Shown in pieces: positions 26,237-35,753 of a DNA stretch of 64,000 nt. The notes beneath the pieces were generated by a model. The model was given only the letters and a program-made list of their open reading frames with translations, searched no databases and was not told the DNA's origin. A program made the translations under genes and the position numbers. This DNA comes from Chloroflexota bacterium (GTDB lineage Bacteria > Chloroflexota > Anaerolineae > Anaerolineales > Villigracilaceae). The stretch lies in NCBI GenBank assembly GCA_013112685.1, contig JABFGC010000002.1, positions 2,862,902 through 2,926,901 of the forward strand, in the 5' to 3' direction. Position 1 is the stretch's first letter, and every line of letters starts with the position of its first letter.

Positions 26237-26791
26237 GTGATTCCATCCGACTTGCTCAACCCCCTGATCCTCTCCGCGTTTACCGGAAAAATCACCTGGC
26301 TGGAGGCTTCCACCCAATATCCGCTGGATGAATTTATCGAGACGTTGTACAACATGCGCGAGCGGACTCACGAACGGCTCGATGGGCTGACCGATGAACA
26401 GGCGGCGTTCATTTCGGATGCGCATCCGTTCTGGTCCATCAGCGAGTCGGTTACGCATTTGGTGTACACGCAGGGCTTTTATCACAACAAACTGCTGGAT
26501 ATTTCCACGAGCCAGATGCCGCACATCGTGGAGGCGGCGAAGGGATTCGGCGAGGGTGCGAGGCGGAACGTGCCAATACGGGATTTGGTCGTGAGCCTGA
26601 CCGCGGCGACGGAACGCATTCACGTTGTGATCGAAGGCACACAAAATTCGCACGACCCGCAGAGGACGGAGGTCAGCCCGTTTTTCGGCGTATGCAATTA
26701 CAAAACGTGGGTTCTGCTCCTGCTGGCGCATGAGGTGGACCATTTGCGTCAGATCGCGGCGATGCGCAGCGTGGCGAAGTTGCATACATGA
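26237..26791 (+). CDS. DinB-like four-helix metal-binding protein
   Basis: The 184-aa protein has the DinB/DUF664 four-helix layout with metal-ligand histidines in SESVTHLVYTQGFYHNK and HEVDHLRQI. DinB-like proteins act as thiol-dependent transferases or are of unknown role. The GTG at 26237 is favoured because it sits 6 nt after a -10 box and the upstream codons overlap promoter sequence. It is divergent from the NBR1-Ig gene. Confidence 0.75.
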   Translation: MIPSDLLNPLILSAFTGKITWLEASTQYPLDEFIETLYNMRERTHERLDGLTDEQAAFISDAHPFWSISESVTHLVYTQGFYHNKLLDISTSQMPHIVEAAKGFGEGARRNVPIRDLVVSLTAATERIHVVIEGTQNSHDPQRTEVSPFFGVCNYKTWVLLLLAHEVDHLRQIAAMRSVAKLHT

Positions 26792-26846
26792 ATTCGCCGC
26801 AGTAGGCACGGAGAACCCAGAGAAAAAAACTTATGAATAACTGACG

Positions 26847-26945
26847 TTACGCAGTCAAGCCTTTTTTCACCGCCAAGGCGCCAAGAGAAGAGTAAAAGGC
26901 GTAAAAAAGCTTGGCGACATGGCGTCTTGGCGGTTTACTGCGTAA
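26847..26945. mobile_element. MITE-like element with 9-bp terminal inverted repeats
   Basis: TTACGCAGT at the left and ACTGCGTAA at the right bound a 99-bp element. Inside, ACCGCCAAG and CTTGGCGGT form a second nested inverted repeat. It carries no gene. Its core (CCGCCAAGGCGCCAAG, GGCGTCTTGGCGG) is related to that of the 113-bp elements at 27298 and 58956. Confidence 0.6.
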
Positions 26946-27246
26946 GGTGAGTGAATAACTCGCCTGACGCGAATTCACCGTAGGGGCGACCCGCCAGGAC
27001 TGGATGCAGTTTCAATCAACAAGAAGGGGCCGCCCTTTGCGAAGAGTTTTCACAGAACGCGGTTGGGTCGCCCCTGCTGCGTAACATGAGTGAATAAATC
27101 CCTGTGCGCTGATATGAAAATAGGTGGACTCCGCAAGTTCTACTTGCGGAATTCCAGAAGTAGAACTTCTGGACTCCATTTTTACCCTTCGGGGTGAATG
27201 GAGTTCATGGATACGTTGTGTTTTCAGTGGTAATCCCTTGAAATAA
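26946..27246. repeat. gene-free stretch with dispersed repeats
   Basis: This stretch holds a partial copy of the end sequence CGTAA..TGAGTGAATAA (near 27081). Hairpins CCGCAAG-TTCTA-CTTGCGG (27131-27149) and CCAGAAG-TAGAA-CTTCTGG (27154-27172) follow, in the same order and flank as at 8405-8471. No gene is supported. Confidence 0.7.
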
Positions 27247-27276
27247 AAAACCGTCCTGTGAATTTCAGGGCGGTTT
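27247..27276. terminator. bidirectional intrinsic terminator
   Basis: AAAACCGtCCTG and CAGGgCGGTTTT form a stem with A/T runs on both sides. It would serve gyrB transcription from the right, though a MITE now lies between. Confidence 0.6.
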
Positions 27277-27297
27277 TCGTTTTTGTGCCAAACCTTT

Positions 27298-27410
27298 CTA
27301 CCGTACATTCAGAGCTTTTACCGCTAAGACGCAAAGCACGCCAAGTTTTTTGAGGCTTTCTTGGCGACCTTGGCGTCTTGGCGGTTCGATTTTGGTCATT
27401 TGTACGGTAG
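27298..27410. mobile_element. 113-bp MITE, copy 1
   Basis: Ends are CTACCGTACA and TGTACGGTAG. The interior reads ACCGCTAAGACGCAAAGCAC then GCCAAG...CTTGGCG. A nearly identical copy in the opposite orientation is at 58956-59068 and an interrupted one at 43991-44180. No coding capacity. Confidence 0.85.
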
Positions 27411-27421
27411 CGAATGCCAAA

Positions 27422-29344
27422 CTAAATATCCAAATTCCTCACGCTCTTGGCATGGGTCTGGATGAACTTCTTGCGCGGGTCAACGGCGTCGCCCATGAGC
27501 ATGTCGAAGGTGCGGTCGGCTTCGGCGGCGTCGTCCACAGTGACGAGGAGCAGGGTGCGGTTGGCGGGATTCATTGTGGTATCCCACAATTGTTCGGGGT
27601 TCATCTCGCCCAAGCCTTTGTATCGCTGGAGACTCGCCTTATCCCCGATCTCTTTCAACAGTTTATCCTTTTCCTTGTCGCTATACACGTACTTGACGTT
27701 GTTCTTGTGCGCGATGCGATACAGCGGCGGCTGGGCGATGTACAGATGACCGTCCTCGATCAACTGCGGCATGTAGCGGAAGAAGAAGGTCAGCAATAGC
27801 GTGCGGATATGGCTGCCGTCCACATCGGCGTCGGTCATGATGATGATGCGTCCGTAGCGCAAGCCTTCGAGGTCGAAGTTGTCACCGATGCCCGTCCCCA
27901 ACGCGGAGATGAGCGCCTTGACTTCGTTATTGCCCAAAATCTTATCGAGGCGGGCGCGCTCGGTGTTGAGGATCTTTCCGCGCAACGGCAGGATCGCCTG
28001 GAAGTGGCGGTCGCGTCCCTGCTTCGCGCTTCCACCCGCGCTGTCACCTTCCACGATATACAGTTCAGTCTTGGATGAATCGCGTTCGGAGCAGTCCGCC
28101 AGTTTGCCGGGCAGGGTGAGCGACTCGAGCGCAGACTTGCGAATGACAAGATCGCGCGCTTTGCGAGCCGCATCGCGTGCGCGGGCAGAGGTGAGACATT
28201 TGGCGACAATCGCTTTCGCCGCCTGCGGATTCTCTTCGAGGAAGGTGGCAAACGCCTCGCCCACCACCTGGGTGACGTAGGTCTGCACTTCGGGGTTCAT
28301 CAACTTGACCTTCGTCTGCGATTCAAACTGCGGACCCGGATGCTTGACCGACACGATGGCAGTGAGACCTTCGCGGGTATCGTCGCCGGAGAAGTTCGGG
28401 TCGGCATCTTTGAGCAAGCCGCTCTTGCGTGCGTAATCGTTGATAACGCGGGTGAGCGACGAGCGCAAGCCGGTCAGGTGCGTGCCGCCGTCAATGGTGT
28501 TGATGGTATTGGCAAACGAGTAAACGGACTCAGTGTACGCATCGGTGTACTGGATGGCGGCTTCGATGCCGACGCCCTCGATTTCCTTCTCGACGTGCAC
28601 CACAGGATGCAGGTTCTCGCGGTTGCGGTTCAGGTAGCGGACAAACGAGGTAATGCCGCCTTCGAAGTAGAAGGTCATTTCGCGGTCGGCGCGCTCATCC
28701 ACGAACTGGATGGTCACGCCGCGCGTGACGAACGCCATTTCGCGGAGGCGCTGGATGAGGGTATCGAAGCGGTAGTCAATGTCTTCGGTGAAGATCTGCT
28801 TGTCGAACTTGAAGGACTGCTTGGTGCCGGTCTCTTCCTTGCCGATCTTGCCAGCCTGCTGAATCCTGCCCTGCGGGATGCCGCGCTTGTATTCCTGCCG
28901 CCATAATTTGCCGTCGCGCCTGATCTCGGTGACCATCCACTCGGAGAGGGCGTTGACCGCGCTGACGCCGACGCCGTGCAAACCGCCGGAGACCTTGTAC
29001 CCGCCGCCGCCGAATTTGCCGCCCGCGCCGATGATGGTCATGACCACGTCCACGGTTTCCATCGGTTTGCCGTTGGCATCCTTCTTGGTGGGATGCGGAC
29101 CGACCGGGATGCCGCGCCCGTTATCCTCCACGGTGACGCTGCTATCCTTGTGGATGGTGATATTGATGCGGGTGCAAAAACCGGCGAGCGCCTCGTCAAT
29201 GGCGTTATCCACCACTTCATAAACGAGATGGTGCAGGGCTTTGATGTCCGTGCCGCCCACGTACATGCCGGGGCGTTTGCGGACGTGCTCGATGCCCTCC
29301 AGCGCCTGGATTGAACTTACATCGTACTTGACATTATCAGCCAC
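27422..29344 (-). CDS. gyrB: DNA gyrase subunit B
   Basis: The 640-aa protein is full length for GyrB, the ATPase subunit that drives negative supercoiling. The GHKL ATPase part has EVVDNAIDEALAGF, VEDNGRGIPVG and SGGLHGVGVSAVNALS. The TOPRIM part has EGDSAGGSAKQG (E432) and the metal-binding DADVDG (D505/D507/D509). The C-terminal QRYKGLGEMNPEQLWDTTM is a gyrase hallmark. The start is GTG with GGAGG 8 nt upstream. No gyrA is in the window. The frame is intact, unlike many neighbours. Confidence 0.97.
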   Translation of the reverse strand: MADNVKYDVSSIQALEGIEHVRKRPGMYVGGTDIKALHHLVYEVVDNAIDEALAGFCTRINITIHKDSSVTVEDNGRGIPVGPHPTKKDANGKPMETVDVVMTIIGAGGKFGGGGYKVSGGLHGVGVSAVNALSEWMVTEIRRDGKLWRQEYKRGIPQGRIQQAGKIGKEETGTKQSFKFDKQIFTEDIDYRFDTLIQRLREMAFVTRGVTIQFVDERADREMTFYFEGGITSFVRYLNRNRENLHPVVHVEKEIEGVGIEAAIQYTDAYTESVYSFANTINTIDGGTHLTGLRSSLTRVINDYARKSGLLKDADPNFSGDDTREGLTAIVSVKHPGPQFESQTKVKLMNPEVQTYVTQVVGEAFATFLEENPQAAKAIVAKCLTSARARDAARKARDLVIRKSALESLTLPGKLADCSERDSSKTELYIVEGDSAGGSAKQGRDRHFQAILPLRGKILNTERARLDKILGNNEVKALISALGTGIGDNFDLEGLRYGRIIIMTDADVDGSHIRTLLLTFFFRYMPQLIEDGHLYIAQPPLYRIAHKNNVKYVYSDKEKDKLLKEIGDKASLQRYKGLGEMNPEQLWDTTMNPANRTLLLVTVDDAAEADRTFDMLMGDAVDPRKKFIQTHAKSVRNLDI

Positions 29345-29390
29345 AAAAAACCTCCAACGGTTGACTCAAAAGAAGAATGTTCTCGGATTC

Positions 29391-30380
29391 CTACGCCTGT
29401 TTCACCGCGTCGCCTGGGCGCAATTTTTCCAGCACGATCTGAATCCACGCGCTCATATCGCGGTAATAAATGAAACTGCCCGCCAGCAGCGCGGTGGTGA
29501 CGAACGAGTGCCCGAAGATGCCGACCAGCGTCATCCATGAATCTTCGGAGGGGAGACGCCACAGAAAATTCAGCCCGGTGGCGAGCAGGAAAACCGTCAA
29601 CACGAAAAGGCTGCTGGTGGGCAGGGTGAAGCGCGTCAACTGGATACTGCCCAGAATGGACGTGAGCGCGTTCTGCCGCTTCATGAACACGCCGAAGGGC
29701 CAGAAGAAGATCGGCACGATCACCCACACCGAAGCCAGGCTGACGAACAACATGAAAACATTGGCGAGGATGATGTGCACCTGCGCCGCCAGCATCAAAA
29801 GGAACAGGGTCGGCAAAGCGAGCGCCGTTAAAATGACAGTGCAGAAGATGGAAATCAGGACCGTATGCATGAGCGCCTGGGGGATGCGGATGGCTTGGTC
29901 CTTTTCGGTCAGCACCACCCATGCCACGTTGCGGAAATACAGCGCGCCGCCGATCCAGCCGATGAACGTGAGCAGGAGAATCCAGCCGGCAAAACTCAGC
30001 GCGCCCACCTGCCAGATGGCAGGATTCCCCAACGGCGTGGACGAAGCCCCCTCTGACAGGGGCAAGCCCGAGATCCCGACCGGAAGCGTGCGCAGGAGCC
30101 AGAACAGGTTCACGTTCGGGATCACGCTGTCGTACCACGTCAGAATCTTCTGAATCTCCTCCGCCGATACGCCGCCGACCTGCCACAGGGTCACCACATC
30201 GTTTTTGATTGAGTCGAACAAGGCGTCCATGCGCAGGCGCGGACCCAACCATAGGAACAGGTTCAACAAAAGCGGCAAAAGAATCGCCGTGACGTGCGAG
30301 GCAATGGCGTCGAAGCCCGCCTTGATCGAACGGATAATTCCTGGCGGCGGGGGCAGGTTTTCTATTCTTGACACTTCCAT
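29391..30380 (-). CDS. polytopic membrane protein of unknown function
   Basis: This 329-aa protein has six to seven hydrophobic helices (AILLPLLLNLFLWLGP, GWILLLTFIGWIGGALYF, ILTALALPTLFLLMLAAQV, VWVIVPIFFWPFGVFM). It lies upstream of gyrB with a 46-bp gap on the same strand, so the two may be co-transcribed. TAGAAT lies 9 nt before the start. I do not recognise the family. Confidence 0.7.
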   Translation of the reverse strand: MEVSRIENLPPPPGIIRSIKAGFDAIASHVTAILLPLLLNLFLWLGPRLRMDALFDSIKNDVVTLWQVGGVSAEEIQKILTWYDSVIPNVNLFWLLRTLPVGISGLPLSEGASSTPLGNPAIWQVGALSFAGWILLLTFIGWIGGALYFRNVAWVVLTEKDQAIRIPQALMHTVLISIFCTVILTALALPTLFLLMLAAQVHIILANVFMLFVSLASVWVIVPIFFWPFGVFMKRQNALTSILGSIQLTRFTLPTSSLFVLTVFLLATGLNFLWRLPSEDSWMTLVGIFGHSFVTTALLAGSFIYYRDMSAWIQIVLEKLRPGDAVKQA

Positions 30381-30450
30381 AACGGATTGATTCTACCATA
30401 CCCATCAAGGGCAATCCCGCGCGCGGAAGCAACCGCAAACCAAATCTTGG

Positions 30451-30456
30451 TACAAT
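30451..30456 (+). promoter_or_regulatory. -10 box, leaderless start
   Basis: TACAAT in TTGGTACAAT ends 6 nt before the ATG at 30463. Confidence 0.45.
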
Positions 30457-30462
30457 GCCTCC

Positions 30463-31274
30463 ATGCAGGAAAACCGTTCCTACTACCCCTCGGCAGACCG
30501 GCTGGGTGTGCTGACCGCTTCGATCCTTTTGACGTTTGCCCTCACCCGCCTGATTCAATCCCCCCGCCTCACCCTGACCCTGAGCCTGCCCGGTTTCTAT
30601 TTTGCCTTTCCCCTCACCCTCGGCACGTTCATGACTGTGCTTGCCGCCGCGCTGACCGCCGCCGGTATGGACTGGCTGACGCGCGACCACCCGGCGCTGG
30701 GCAAAAGGTCGAACCGCGAGCATCTCCTGCTGCCCACGCTGACGACTTTCGTGATGGGCACTCCGCTCGCCTTGCTGTCCGACGTTTCCGCGTGGTGGGC
30801 GGGGTTTGCCGTGGGTGCGGTTCTGCTCATCGCCGTGTGCCTGGCGGAATATATCTCCATCAACCCTTCCACGCCGCAGTATGCCTTCGCCCGCGCCGGG
30901 CTGACCGCCGTGGCGTACGCCCTGTTTCTCATCCTGCTGACTTCCCTGCGCTATTCCGGCGCGCGCATGTTTCTTCTGGTTCCCGCAGTTTTCCTCGCGG
31001 CGGGCTTGATCAGCCTGCGCATCCTGCACCTCGACGGCACTGACCGCTGGGATTTCCCCGGGCGATCGGCATTGGGCTGGTGTGCGCACAAATCGGCGCG
31101 GGTTTGCATTACTGGCACCTCACGCCGGTTCAATTCGGGCTTGTCATCACCGGTCCGCTGTACGCGCTGACCATGCTGTCTGCCAGCGTCAGCGAAGACG
31201 TTCCATTGCGGCGCGCGGTGATCGGTCCCGCCATCGTGGTGGGGCTTTCATGGATCTCGGCGGTTTTTCTGTAA
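30463..31274 (+). CDS. polytopic membrane protein (one frameshift)
   Basis: About 270 aa after correction. Helices include LGVLTASILLTFALTRLI, VGAVLLIAVCLAEYISI, LTAVAYALFLILLTSL and MFLLVPAVFLAAGLISL. One C appears to be missing from a run near 31062 (TTCCCCGGGCG); the frame resumes as AIGIGLVCAQIGAGLHYWHL and continues through two more helices. The family is not recognised. It sits 1 bp before the JAMM peptidase gene, so the pair is an operon. Confidence 0.65.
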
Positions 31275-31275
31275 C

Positions 31276-31674
31276 ATGCAGTCCCTTTCCCTGACGAACG
31301 AACAACTGAACAGGATCATCGCTCACGTGGACGCCCATGCGCCGCTGGAGGCGTGCGGTCTTTTAGCGGGACGGGACTCAAGGGTGGAATCCGTGATCGA
31401 GGTGACGAACCAGGCTCAAAGTCCGGTGCGATACGTGATGGACCCCATCGAGCAGCTGCGGGCTTTCGAGTGGATCGATTCCCAGGGGCTGGACCTCCTT
31501 GGAATCTTCCACTCGCATCCCTCTGGACCCGAAACGGTTTCCCCGACCGACATCGCGGAAGCCGCCTACCATGTTGTCCACGTCATCCTTTCGCGCATGA
31601 ACGGCGCGTGGCGCGCCCGCGGGTTTTGGATCGAGGACGGCGCATATCGTGAAGTGACGCTGCAAATCCTGTAA
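31276..31674 (+). CDS. JAMM/MPN+ metallopeptidase (M67 family)
   Basis: This 132-aa protein is a minimal JAMM domain. The zinc site is complete: E25 in EACGLL, H79-S-H81, S89 and D92 (HSHPSGPETVSPTD). Prokaryotic JAMM proteins cleave isopeptide bonds at the C-terminus of ubiquitin-like or sulfur-carrier proteins, or act in cysteine synthesis. No ThiS/MoaD-like carrier is adjacent here. It starts 1 bp after a membrane-protein gene and is followed by plsY after 85 bp. Confidence 0.88.
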   Translation: MQSLSLTNEQLNRIIAHVDAHAPLEACGLLAGRDSRVESVIEVTNQAQSPVRYVMDPIEQLRAFEWIDSQGLDLLGIFHSHPSGPETVSPTDIAEAAYHVVHVILSRMNGAWRARGFWIEDGAYREVTLQIL

Positions 31675-31759
31675 GCAACCATCCCGGGGTTTCGTGTTTT
31701 TACCCTTGCAGTTTTGTTGAAGAAACCCATGGAAATAACCGACTCTTGGAGGAGTTTTG

Positions 31760-32450
31760 ATGCAACTCGTTTTTGACCTTGTGGCTGTCGTTCTGGCGTA
31801 CGTGATCGGCTCGATTCCGTTCGGCTTGCTGATCGTCAAACTGAAGACAGGGAAAGATATTCGCGAGGTGGAAAGCGGCAGGACGGGCGGGACGAACGCC
31901 CTGCGTGCGGCAGGGCTTTGGGCGGGGCTGGCGACAGCCCTGCTCGATATTTCAAAAGGCGCGGCGGCAGTGTGGCTGGCAAAATGGATTTCCCCCGACC
32001 AGGACTGGCTGCACGCAATCGCCCCGCTCGCGGCGATCATCGGTCATAACCATTCCATCTTTTTTGCCCGAACGCGATGCGAACGGAAAACTCATCCGCC
32101 TGCGCGGCGGGGCGGGCGGCGCGCCTTCGGTGGGCGGTGCGATGGGCTTGCACTGGCAATCCATCCTGATCATCCTCCCGCTTGGGGTGTTGACCTTCTT
32201 CACGCTGGGCATCGCTTCCGTGACCACGATGGCGGTGGCGTTGTTTGCCATCATCATCTTTGCGGTCTATGCCGCGCAGGACGTCATCCCATGGTGGTAC
32301 GTTCTCTACGGCGTAGGCGCGGAGATTTTGCTCGTGTGGGCGTTACGCCCCAATTTGAAGAAGTTGATGGAGGGCAACGAGCGCGTGGTGGGAATCAGCC
32401 TGCATGGATGGTTGAAGTCGAGGCGGGAAGCGAAGCAAAGCGGCAAGTGA
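31760..32450 (+). CDS. plsY: glycerol-3-phosphate acyltransferase PlsY (one frameshift)
   Basis: PlsY transfers an acyl group from acyl phosphate to glycerol 3-phosphate in the membrane, the first step of phospholipid synthesis. Family motifs are GSIPFG near the start, SGRTGGTNALRAAG, GHNHSIF and GGAGGAPSVGG. An extra T in a run near 32065 breaks the frame; the rest resumes as LPERDANGKLIRL. Corrected length is 229 aa. GGAGG precedes the ATG at 31760. Confidence 0.9.
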
Positions 32451-32508
32451 TTCAATCAACATTGACCAATCCACAGACACGGCAGATCGAACAGGTTTGG
32501 AATGGAAA

Positions 32509-32537
32509 ACAGCGCGGAACTGAAAAGTCCGCGCTGT
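32509..32537. terminator. bidirectional terminator between convergent genes
   Basis: ACAGCGCGGA and TCCGCGCTGT form a 10-bp stem followed by TGATTTTATTT; it separates plsY from the convergent DUF3597 gene. Confidence 0.75.
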
Positions 32538-32555
32538 TGATTTTATTTCCACGAC

Positions 32556-33040
32556 CTAATCCAGCAGTTCCTTCGGGATGTTGCCGCCGTTCTCGGCGAT
32601 CTTTTTCAGGACGGTCTTGTGCAGCCAGACGTTCATCTTGGCGGAGTCGCCCATCAACTCAGGCGGACAGCCAAGTTCGACCGCCAGTTCCTTGCGCGCC
32701 TCGAAACTGCTTTCGATGTCGAGCAGTTTGAGCAGGTCCACAATCGAGACTTTCCAGTTCAACTTGGCAGGATTCGCGGCGGCGAGTTTCTCAAGGTGGG
32801 CAACCACGTCCACCTCCGAGATCGGCTTGGGCGCGGCTGCCTCATCGAGCTGGCAGGGTCCTTCGCGGTCGGCGGTGCGTCCGACAGCGGTGACCGGCTT
32901 TTTGGCGGGAGCCCCGGAGCGGTGGGCTTGGTGGGAGCATTGGCGGCGGCAGATCTCGCAGACCCGCCCGCCTCGGCAGACGCCTTATCCTTGTCCTTTT
33001 TGAGACCGAGCTTTTCGAGAATCGTGTTGAAGAGACCCAT
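32556..33040 (-). CDS. DUF3597 family protein (one frameshift)
   Basis: The 161-aa protein (after correction) has an N-terminal amphipathic head (MGLFNTILEKLGLKKDKDK), an Ala/Pro spacer and a C-terminal DUF3597 domain (VDVVAHLEKLAAANPAKLNW, VDLLKLLDIESS, LGCPPELMGDSAKMN). One G is missing from a run near 32913. The function of the family is unknown. AAAGGA precedes the ATG. Confidence 0.8.
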
Positions 33041-33129
33041 AACGAATTCCTTTCATAATGAAATGACGTGAACGGCACTTGCAGCAACGCCACCCCTTTG
33101 GCAGTTTTATTATAACCGTTGCGGCGTCC

Positions 33130-34090
33130 CTATTCAATCGTCTTTTCCATGCGGAACATGCCCGGCGCCGGCACGTACCCAAACTTGCGGTCTATGGCGA
33201 GCATGGGCAGGTTCAAGGCATTGTGATCGGTGCGGACGGTGTTCACCTTCAGCGCCGTCCTCGCATGGCGCAATGCCAGCGCTTTCACGGCTTGAGCCAG
33301 TTTGCGTCCGCGGTAGCGTTTGTCCACGCCGGTGAACAGGTTGTAGGCGTAATCCGCGCCTTCAGAAGCGGGTGATGGCGCTCATCGCCGCCCACTCGCC
33401 GGAAGCGTTGTCAATGACCACGAATTGACCGTCCGGCTTGTACCAATTGGTCTCGCAGACGGTTCTCTGAAAATCCTCGAACGAGAGCCAGGGGTGCGTC
33501 CCTTCCGAGCCGGGGGTCTCGCTGGCGGCGGTGTCGTTCAAAGCGTACAGCCTTTGCCGAGCCTCGATGGTGTCGCCCAACTCTTCCATCGTCGTGAAGC
33601 GGAAGCCTTCTCCTTTGAGGCGCTCGATGACCGCGTCATAAGGCTGGTCGTCGAAGTCGTCGAGATTCAATTCCATCGCCAGCGAGTGACCGCGTTCGAT
33701 GAATCCGCGGCGGTCGGCAAATGACCGGCTGTCGGGGCTGTTATCGCGGACGCTGACCTGCAGTTTTTTCACGCCCGCTTCCCTCGCGGTTTGAAGGAAA
33801 TCCTCGTAGAGGCTCGAACCTGCTCCCTGCCTGCGATGCTCCGGTTTGACGATGACGTAGAAATAGGCTTCGCCCGCATCGAACCGGCTTCGAGTCCCCC
33901 AGTTGAACCCAAGCAGTTCCCCCGCCTCATCCTCCGCCGCCATCAGGCGGATGATGCGTTCCTTGTGCGTCTCGTAGTCCTCCCTGAGAGCGGGTTCGGT
34001 GGTCGGCTCGTTCTGCTCGCGCGTGAACAACTCCGCCAATTGACCGAAATCCCGCTCGATCTCAATCGGTCGTAACGTAATGGTTTTCAT
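33130..34090 (-). CDS. GNAT N-acetyltransferase, two-domain (one frameshift)
   Basis: About 319 aa after correction. The first GNAT domain has YFYVIVKPEHRRQGAGSSLY, the acetyl-CoA-binding loop. The second reads GEWAAMSAITRFEGADYAYN and VDKRYRGRKLAQAVKALAL. An extra base near 33365 creates a false TGA after AITRF. The second half closely fits mycothiol-synthase-like two-GNAT proteins, but the substrate is unknown. Confidence 0.8.
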
Positions 34091-34122
34091 GTTCTCCCGT
34101 TCCCTTCGAACTTGGAAAAAAC

Positions 34123-34662
34123 TCAGCCCTTCCCTCCGCCGACCCTTTCCATGAACACGTTGTCATCGTAAAGATGAAGGATCGCGTTTTGATAAAACAG
34201 CACGACTTGCAGGTCAATCGGGCGGAAGAAATGACAATCCACGCCCACGTTCAGTCCGTTGCGCTTGATCATCTGCAATTGGTGGACATGACCAAAAAGG
34301 AAGAACTCGCCCGGCGTCGCCTCCTCCGGTTCGTGGACGAGTTGGAAACGATTCCCCTCCACCTCAACCACCGTGTTCGGCTCGATGATTTGACATCTCC
34401 GCGCGATGACTTCGACAAGGTCGGGTGTGTCGTAATTTCCCGGCAGGAAGATGATCCTTCCATGGAGTGAATCGAGATAGCGCAGGCTTTCCGCCGACCC
34501 AAAATCGCCGAGGTGATAGACCGTATCCTCCGTTTTCACCACCGAATTCCAATTTGCGGTCAGCGCCGCGTCCATCGCCGCCACATCCGCAAAGGGACGG
34601 CGTGAAAATTCCAGTGTGCGCTGGTGACCGAAGTGGGTGTCGGCGGTAAAGAAAGTGGTCAT
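34123..34662 (-). CDS. calcineurin-like metallophosphoesterase
   Basis: This 179-aa protein has the phosphoesterase motif series: ADTHFGH (D8, H10), HLGDFG, LPGNYD (Tyr where His is usual), LVHEP and FGHVH. Small members of this type hydrolyse phosphodiesters or nucleotides; the substrate is unknown. The gene begins directly after the SDR gene with no gap, so the two are co-transcribed. Confidence 0.85.
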   Translation of the reverse strand: MTTFFTADTHFGHQRTLEFSRRPFADVAAMDAALTANWNSVVKTEDTVYHLGDFGSAESLRYLDSLHGRIIFLPGNYDTPDLVEVIARRCQIIEPNTVVEVEGNRFQLVHEPEEATPGEFFLFGHVHQLQMIKRNGLNVGVDCHFFRPIDLQVVLFYQNAILHLYDDNVFMERVGGGKG

Positions 34663-35676
34663 CTACTTCCCGTACCTCTTCCGAATCTCCGGCAAAAAAT
34701 ACTCCTCGAAAAATCGGTCCACATCGTAATCCGGCTTCCAAGTCCAATCTTTGCGGGCACGGGAGTCGTCAATGTCTTCGGGCCACGAGTCTACAATCCC
34801 CTGGCGGCGCGGATTCGGCTCGAAGGTAATTTCCGCCTTCGGGAAGGCTTTCAGCGCGCGTTCGCGGAACTGCTCCGCCGTGATGGCGAACGCCGCCACG
34901 TTGTAGACGTTCGTCGTCAGTTTTTCGCGCGGGGCATCCATCAACATCATCATGGATTTGATCGCATCGGGCATCGCCATAAAGGAAATGATCGTATCCG
35001 GGCGGACGAAGCAGGCATACGGTCTGCCCTGAGCCGCAGCGTGCAGCATTTCGGGACCGTAATCGCTCGTCCCGCCGCTGGGCAGGGTAAAGGCGCTGAT
35101 CAGTCCCGGGAATCGCAACGCTCGAAAGTCCAGCATCACCGGCGGGTGGTCATCCAAATGTTTCTGACCGTGGAACTTGCTGTAGTACATCCCCAGTTTT
35201 TCGCAGTACAACTTGTTGCATCCATACATCGTGTGCGGGTAATCCCATTCCTCTTCTTTCACCGCGCCCGCCTTGCGTTTCGCTTCGATGTTCGGCATTC
35301 CGTACGCCGCAATCGAACTAGGGAAGATGAACTTCACCGCCTTGCTGTATTTCTCCGAACGGTACGCCGCCAGCATCAGCAGCTGCATCGTCCCTTCCAC
35401 GTTGATGCGATGCGCCTCCTCGGTGGCAATCTCCGCTTTGGAGGAGAGCGAAGCCGCCAGGTGGAAGATCACATCGAAATCGTAATCGTAAAAAATCTTT
35501 ACCTTATAAACCAGGTCCCCCTGCACATGCTCCGCCGCCAGGTCTTTGATCGAATCCGGCAGCGGGGCCAGGTCTGATGTTACGATTCTGTACCCGCCCC
35601 GCTTTGCCAATTCCTGTACGAGCGCCTGCCCGATCTCTCCACACGCGCCTGTCACCAGCACCTGCTTTTCGGTCAT
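34663..35676 (-). CDS. SDR-type L-threonine 3-dehydrogenase-like enzyme
   Basis: The 337-aa protein is an extended SDR with NAD motif VLVTGACGEIGQ and active-site YGCNK (Y-x3-K). The C-terminal GIVDSWPEDIDDSRARKDWT and KPDYDVDRFF are characteristic of SDR-type threonine dehydrogenases, which oxidise threonine to 2-amino-3-ketobutyrate. A sugar-nucleotide epimerase role cannot be fully excluded. AGGAGA lies upstream of the ATG. It is the first gene of an operon with the metallophosphoesterase. Confidence 0.75.
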   Translation of the reverse strand: MTEKQVLVTGACGEIGQALVQELAKRGGYRIVTSDLAPLPDSIKDLAAEHVQGDLVYKVKIFYDYDFDVIFHLAASLSSKAEIATEEAHRINVEGTMQLLMLAAYRSEKYSKAVKFIFPSSIAAYGMPNIEAKRKAGAVKEEEWDYPHTMYGCNKLYCEKLGMYYSKFHGQKHLDDHPPVMLDFRALRFPGLISAFTLPSGGTSDYGPEMLHAAAQGRPYACFVRPDTIISFMAMPDAIKSMMMLMDAPREKLTTNVYNVAAFAITAEQFRERALKAFPKAEITFEPNPRRQGIVDSWPEDIDDSRARKDWTWKPDYDVDRFFEEYFLPEIRKRYGK

Positions 35677-35753
35677 CTTCGTCTCCTGATATACTGGAAT
35701 GTTGTATTTTTATTTTACGACACATCGAACCAAAATGCTGTCATAAAAAGCCG

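Noticed and set aside
29317..31089. 590-codon open frame on the minus strand
   Set aside because: It runs across the real genes at 29391-30380 and 30463-31274 in other frames, with Arg/Gly/His-rich translation typical of GC-rich shadow frames.
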